Source: Lentisphaerota bacterium (GTDB taxonomy: Bacteria; Verrucomicrobiota; Kiritimatiellia; JAAZAB01). From it: a stretch of DNA of 9,381 nt. The DNA is taken from the NCBI GenBank assembly GCA_016182435.1, contig JACPGN010000153.1, forward strand, positions 1-9,381, given 5' to 3'. The notes below the pieces were generated by a model, which searched no databases, had not been told where the DNA came from, and worked only from the letters and a program-made list of their open reading frames with translations. A program made the translations under genes and the position numbers. How positions within the stretch are numbered: position 1 is the stretch's first letter; each line of letters opens with the position of its first letter. Below are positions 6,982 to 9,381 of this stretch, piece by piece.

Positions 6982-7812
6982 ATGAAGGTAATTTGCCATC
7001 TATTGCTCTGGCTGCTGCTGATTACGGCGCTTATGCTCCGGGCCGACGCGCCAGAGCGTAGCGCCCCCGCGCCGCGCTCTGGCGGAGCAGGAAGCTCTGC
7101 GGCGAAACCTGGCAAGGTCACGGGCACGGTGCAATCCACGCGGCTCTATACGCCGAGCGATCCTACCGCAACCGGCGGACTCCATGCGCGGCTATTGGAT
7201 GCAAAGGAGCCTGTTCAGCAAGCGTTTGCGATTGACAACGGCAACCCAAAACTGGTTTACCAAGGCGCCGTTAGCGAGCCAGTGCCTTCGGCAGGCAAGA
7301 ATGGCCAGGAAATCCGATTTTCCGGACTGCCTGTAGCCATCTACGACTTGGTCTTCGTTGCGCCCGACCGCTTTTATGAGGGGTGCTCATTAGCGCGCGA
7401 GGCCGATACTCTCTCCAATAAGGACCGTGAGGCCATCAGCGCAACAATAAATAAATCCACGCCTTTTTTCGACACCAAGAAAATTCACCGCCAGGAAGGC
7501 CTGACCGGCCGCAGCGGCAAGGCGCGCTGTATTCTGCAGGAGGTCCGCACGCATTCGGTGACCCTGCAATCCGGCGAAGTCCGCGCTGATATCCAGGTGC
7601 GCAGCATCAAGCTGGCGTTCCTGGAAGACATTGGTGCGGTGGCCGGTTGGCAACTGGTGCACACCAGGGAGATTGTGCGCACGGAAGTTGGGCCTGAAGA
7701 TGTCAAGGGCCTCCTGCCCCACACCTATTTGCCCGGCCTGGGCGGCATCCGGGTCGTGGATACGGAGAAGGACTTGGGCGAATTGAAACTTTCGGCCACT
7801 CCGGGCAAATGA
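6982..7812 (+). CDS. Secreted protein of unknown function, beta-rich
   Basis: A 276-residue protein from ATG 6982, chosen over the in-frame TTG at 6952 because AGGA at 6971-6974 lies seven bases upstream and the protein then begins directly with a signal peptide (MKVICHLLLWLLLITALMLR followed by ADA, cleavage near residue 23). A short Ala/Pro/Ser/Gly-rich stretch (24-45) resembles a flexible linker. The remainder alternates short beta-like strands, for example GKVTGTVQSTRLYT (44-57) and IRFSGLPVAIYDLVFVAP (111-128); the latter resembles the 'f.gLp.g.Y.l.v' strand pair of carboxypeptidase-regulatory-like folds. Two cysteines (C135, C183) could form a disulfide after export. I do not recognise the family. 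It follows the 778-aa gene on the same strand with a repeat between them and is followed after 45 bases by the URO-D-like gene. An envelope role with the two upstream proteins is plausible but only inferred. Confidence 0.75.
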   Translation: MKVICHLLLWLLLITALMLRADAPERSAPAPRSGGAGSSAAKPGKVTGTVQSTRLYTPSDPTATGGLHARLLDAKEPVQQAFAIDNGNPKLVYQGAVSEPVPSAGKNGQEIRFSGLPVAIYDLVFVAPDRFYEGCSLAREADTLSNKDREAISATINKSTPFFDTKKIHRQEGLTGRSGKARCILQEVRTHSVTLQSGEVRADIQVRSIKLAFLEDIGAVAGWQLVHTREIVRTEVGPEDVKGLLPHTYLPGLGGIRVVDTEKDLGELKLSATPGK

Positions 7813-7857
7813 ATCAACTTGCAATGAGTGACCCCGCTAGTCCCCAAAGGATTGATC

Positions 7858-8972
7858 GTGACTGATCGAGAGCGGTATTTGGAAACCCTTCTATTCGGAG
7901 CGCCCGACAGAATTCCCTTCCAACCCGGCGGCCCCAGAGAATCCACTTTGCGGCGATGGGAAAGCGAGGGCCTCCCCCAAGGCGCGGATTGGGAGAGCGT
8001 TTTCCGTCGAGAGATAGGCATCGCGCCGGGAACTACGCAACCGCCATGTCAGCCCGGCGTTAATTTCCGGATGATTCCCACCTTCGAGGAGAAGGTGCTG
8101 GAACACAAGGGCGGCCACTATATCGTCCAGGACTGGATGGGTAACATTACGGAGATATCGGATGAGTACGATTACACGTACATTCGTTCGGCGAAGGATT
8201 TCGTTACCATAAGTTTCCGGTGCAGTCGCGCGAGGATTTTGAGAAAATGAAAAGCCGTTATCAACCCGACGCGCCCGAGAGGTATCCGTGGGATTTTGAG
8301 GAGCGGGTCAAGAGAATGAGCGAACGGGATTACGCGACCGGCCTGGGGTTCAGCGGTCCATTCTGGCAGCTCCGGGAATGGTGCGGGTTCGAGCCGTTGT
8401 GCCTGCTTTTCATTGAGGATCCGGAGTTTGTGCGTGACATGGTTGAATTCTGGACGGAGTTCGTTTCGCGGACAATGGCGCGCGCGCTGGCTGCCGGGGT
8501 GCTGGATTATATTCATATCAGCGAGGACATGGCTTACAAGGAAAAGAGCATGATCAGCCCCGCCATGGCAGCCGAGTTTCTTGTGCCGGCCTGGACGAGA
8601 TGGGTTGTCGAAGCCAAGCACTTCGGGGTGGCAATCCTTGATATGGACTCCGACGGTAATATCGCCGAGCTTATTCCGCTGTGGATCGAGGCGGGGATCA
8701 ACGTGTGCGATCCCGTCGAGGTTGCTGCCGGGAACGATATCAATGAATATCGCCGGATATTCGGCCGTAAAATGGCGTATCGCCAGGGGGTTGATAAGCG
8801 CTGTATGGCTCGCGGCGGCAGGAGCATTGAAGACGAACTCGCGCGCATTGCGCCGGTAGTGAAGGACGGGGGCTATATCCCGGGCTGCGATCATGGAATT
8901 CCGCCCGATATCTCCTGGCCTAATATGATTCATTACGGCAAACTGCTGGCCGAATTGACCGGTTGGCGGTAG
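7858..8972 (+). pseudogene. URO-D-like (uroporphyrinogen decarboxylase superfamily) gene interrupted by a -1 frameshift
   Basis: The start is taken as GTG 7858 (AAAGGA at 7846-7851, six-base gap), giving MTDRERYLETLLFGAPDRIP, the usual opening of this family; the GTG at 7828 would add ten atypical residues. The first frame runs to TGA 8248-8250. Homology-like sequence moves to another frame at about 8206-8208: adding one base after GTTAC restores KDFVT-H-KFPVQSREDFEKM. The second part carries GFSGPFWQLREWCGFE (nt about 8346-8393), HISEDMAYKEKSMISP, a DMDSDGN motif (about 8640-8660), VAAGND and PGCDHGIPPD near the end. The restored length of about 372 residues is normal. Members include uroporphyrinogen decarboxylase, MtaA-type methyltransferases and many uncharacterised proteins expanded in PVC bacteria; the DSDGN variant suggests this last group, so haem synthesis is not claimed. 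Either a sequencing or assembly error (CC for CCC at 8207-8208) or a real mutation would fit. Confidence 0.85.
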
Positions 8973-9016
8973 GACCCTAATGCTCGCCTAACCAAAGACG
9001 CTAAGGAGTAAAAGCA

Positions 9017-9187
9017 ATGACAATCCACAACCTGAATAAGAGCTGTATAATTAGCGGCTTCCCATTTCAGTGTTGGCAAGGTAACCTGCTGAGAGACCAA
9101 AGCCATCATAATGGAATTGCTGGCGTTAGCGGACAATTGAAATCAAACCTGCAAAGGAGAAAAAAAAGACCATGGCTAAACTTATGA
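9017..9187 (+). CDS. Possible 56-codon small ORF in the leader of the FHA gene
   Basis: ATG 9017 is preceded by a strong Shine-Dalgarno AAGGAG at 9003-9008 with an eight-base gap. The frame stays open to TGA 9185-9187, giving a peptide starting MTIHNLNKSCIISGFPFQCW and ending with the basic stretch RRKKRPWLNL. It overlaps the FHA start codon (9172) by 16 bases in a different frame, which would allow translational coupling. Against it: the composition is AT-richer and uses codons (ATA, AGA, CTA) rare in the neighbouring genes, and the basic tail merely translates the FHA ribosome binding site and its A-tract. It may be a leader ORF or chance. The rest of 8973-9171 has an isolated TATAAT at 9046-9051 without a convincing -35 box, and nothing else recognised. 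Confidence 0.25.
   Translation: MTIHNLNKSCIISGFPFQCWQGNLLRDQSHHNGIAGVSGQLKSNLQRRKKRPWLNL
9155..9159 (+). promoter_or_regulatory. Ribosome binding site of the FHA gene with A8 spacer
   Basis: AGGAG at 9155-9159 is followed by eight A residues (9160-9167) and ATG 9172, a 12-base gap that is longer than usual. It supports ATG 9172 as the start. The A-run is a homopolymer where length changes would alter the spacing. Confidence 0.55.
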
Positions 9188-9381
9188 TTACCGGCGGCGG
9201 ACGCAACGGTGAAACTTTTCCGCTGGAAAGCGACGACCTTGTGCTCGGGCGCCACGCCGACTGCGATCTGATTCTGGACGATACCCGCGCTTCCTCCCAC
9301 CATGCCCGGCTTTACCGGGAGGAGAACGAATGGATGCTGAGCGATCTCAAGAGCACTAACGGAACGGTGGTCAACCAGCAG
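9172..9381 (+). CDS. FHA-domain protein, N-terminal part (3' end outside window)
   Basis: Seventy residues are visible from ATG 9172 to the window end, where the frame remains open. They form most of a forkhead-associated domain, a phosphothreonine-binding beta-sandwich. A first strand KLMITGGGRNGETFPLE is followed by LVLGRHADCDLILDD (23-37) with the conserved GR, then RASSHHARLYRE (39-50) with the Ser and His of the binding loop, and LKSTNGTVVN (59-68) with the conserved NGT. The domain lies at the very N-terminus, as in many bacterial regulators in which it precedes another domain such as a GAF, adenylate cyclase or sigma-54-activator module; that part is not visible here. It probably acts in the cytoplasm by binding a protein phosphorylated by a Ser/Thr kinase. 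No kinase or phosphatase gene is in the window. The domain call is strong; the full architecture is unknown. Confidence 0.93.
   Translation, partial: MAKLMITGGGRNGETFPLESDDLVLGRHADCDLILDDTRASSHHARLYREENEWMLSDLKSTNGTVVNQQ

Noticed and set aside
9017..9051. Candidate promoter ATGACA (9017-9022) with TATAAT (9046-9051)
   Set aside because: The spacing of 23 bases is too long for a standard sigma-70 promoter, and no better -35 box was found; a lone TATAAT is weak evidence.

Overview
The window reads as a bacterial chromosome segment with moderately high GC. All supported genes lie on the + strand. The gene content suggests a member of the Planctomycetes-Verrucomicrobia-Lentisphaerae group (Verrucomicrobiota, Kiritimatiellota or a relative). 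It includes a very large DUF4175-like membrane/coiled-coil protein, a secreted PA14/PKD-like/helical-repeat protein, a C-terminal jelly-roll (CBM4/9-like) domain, an FHA-domain protein and a uroporphyrinogen-decarboxylase-like (URO-D superfamily) protein of the kind that is multiplied in those genomes. This taxonomic call is an inference from gene families, because no rRNA or marker gene is present.

Layout: (1) 3-581, the C-terminal end of a protein with a carbohydrate-binding-like beta-sandwich, cut by the window start. (2) 582-740, an intergenic stretch holding palindromic repeat copy A. (3) 741-4331, a 1196-aa DUF4175-like protein. (4) 4332-4488, an intergenic stretch dominated by a 78-bp inverted-repeat element (dRS3-like ATTCCC-N8-GGGAAT core) that ends five bases before the next start codon. 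(5) 4489-6825, a 778-aa secreted PA14-like + PKD-like + helical-repeat protein. (6) 6826-6981, palindromic repeat copy B, a row of three hairpins. (7) 6982-7812, a 276-aa secreted protein that I do not recognise. (8) 7858-8972, a URO-D-like gene broken by one missing base near 8207. (9) 8973-9171, a leader region with a possible 56-codon small ORF. (10) 9172-9381, the start of an FHA-domain protein, cut by the window end.

How the genes may work together: the DUF4175-like protein, the PA14/PKD/helical-repeat protein and the unknown secreted protein are consecutive, co-oriented and all directed to the membrane or beyond. They may form one cell-envelope assembly, but no enzymatic motif was seen in any of them. 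In PVC genomes DUF4175-like genes often accompany MoxR ATPase, DUF58 and von Willebrand A genes. None of those lies in this window, so the link is only a hypothesis. The URO-D-like and FHA genes look like separate functions.

The most notable non-coding signals are two copies of a structured repeat whose first hairpin shows a compensatory base-pair change, and a mobile-type palindromic element that supplies the translation-initiation leader of the 778-aa protein. I found no tRNA, rRNA, CRISPR array, transposase or phage gene.
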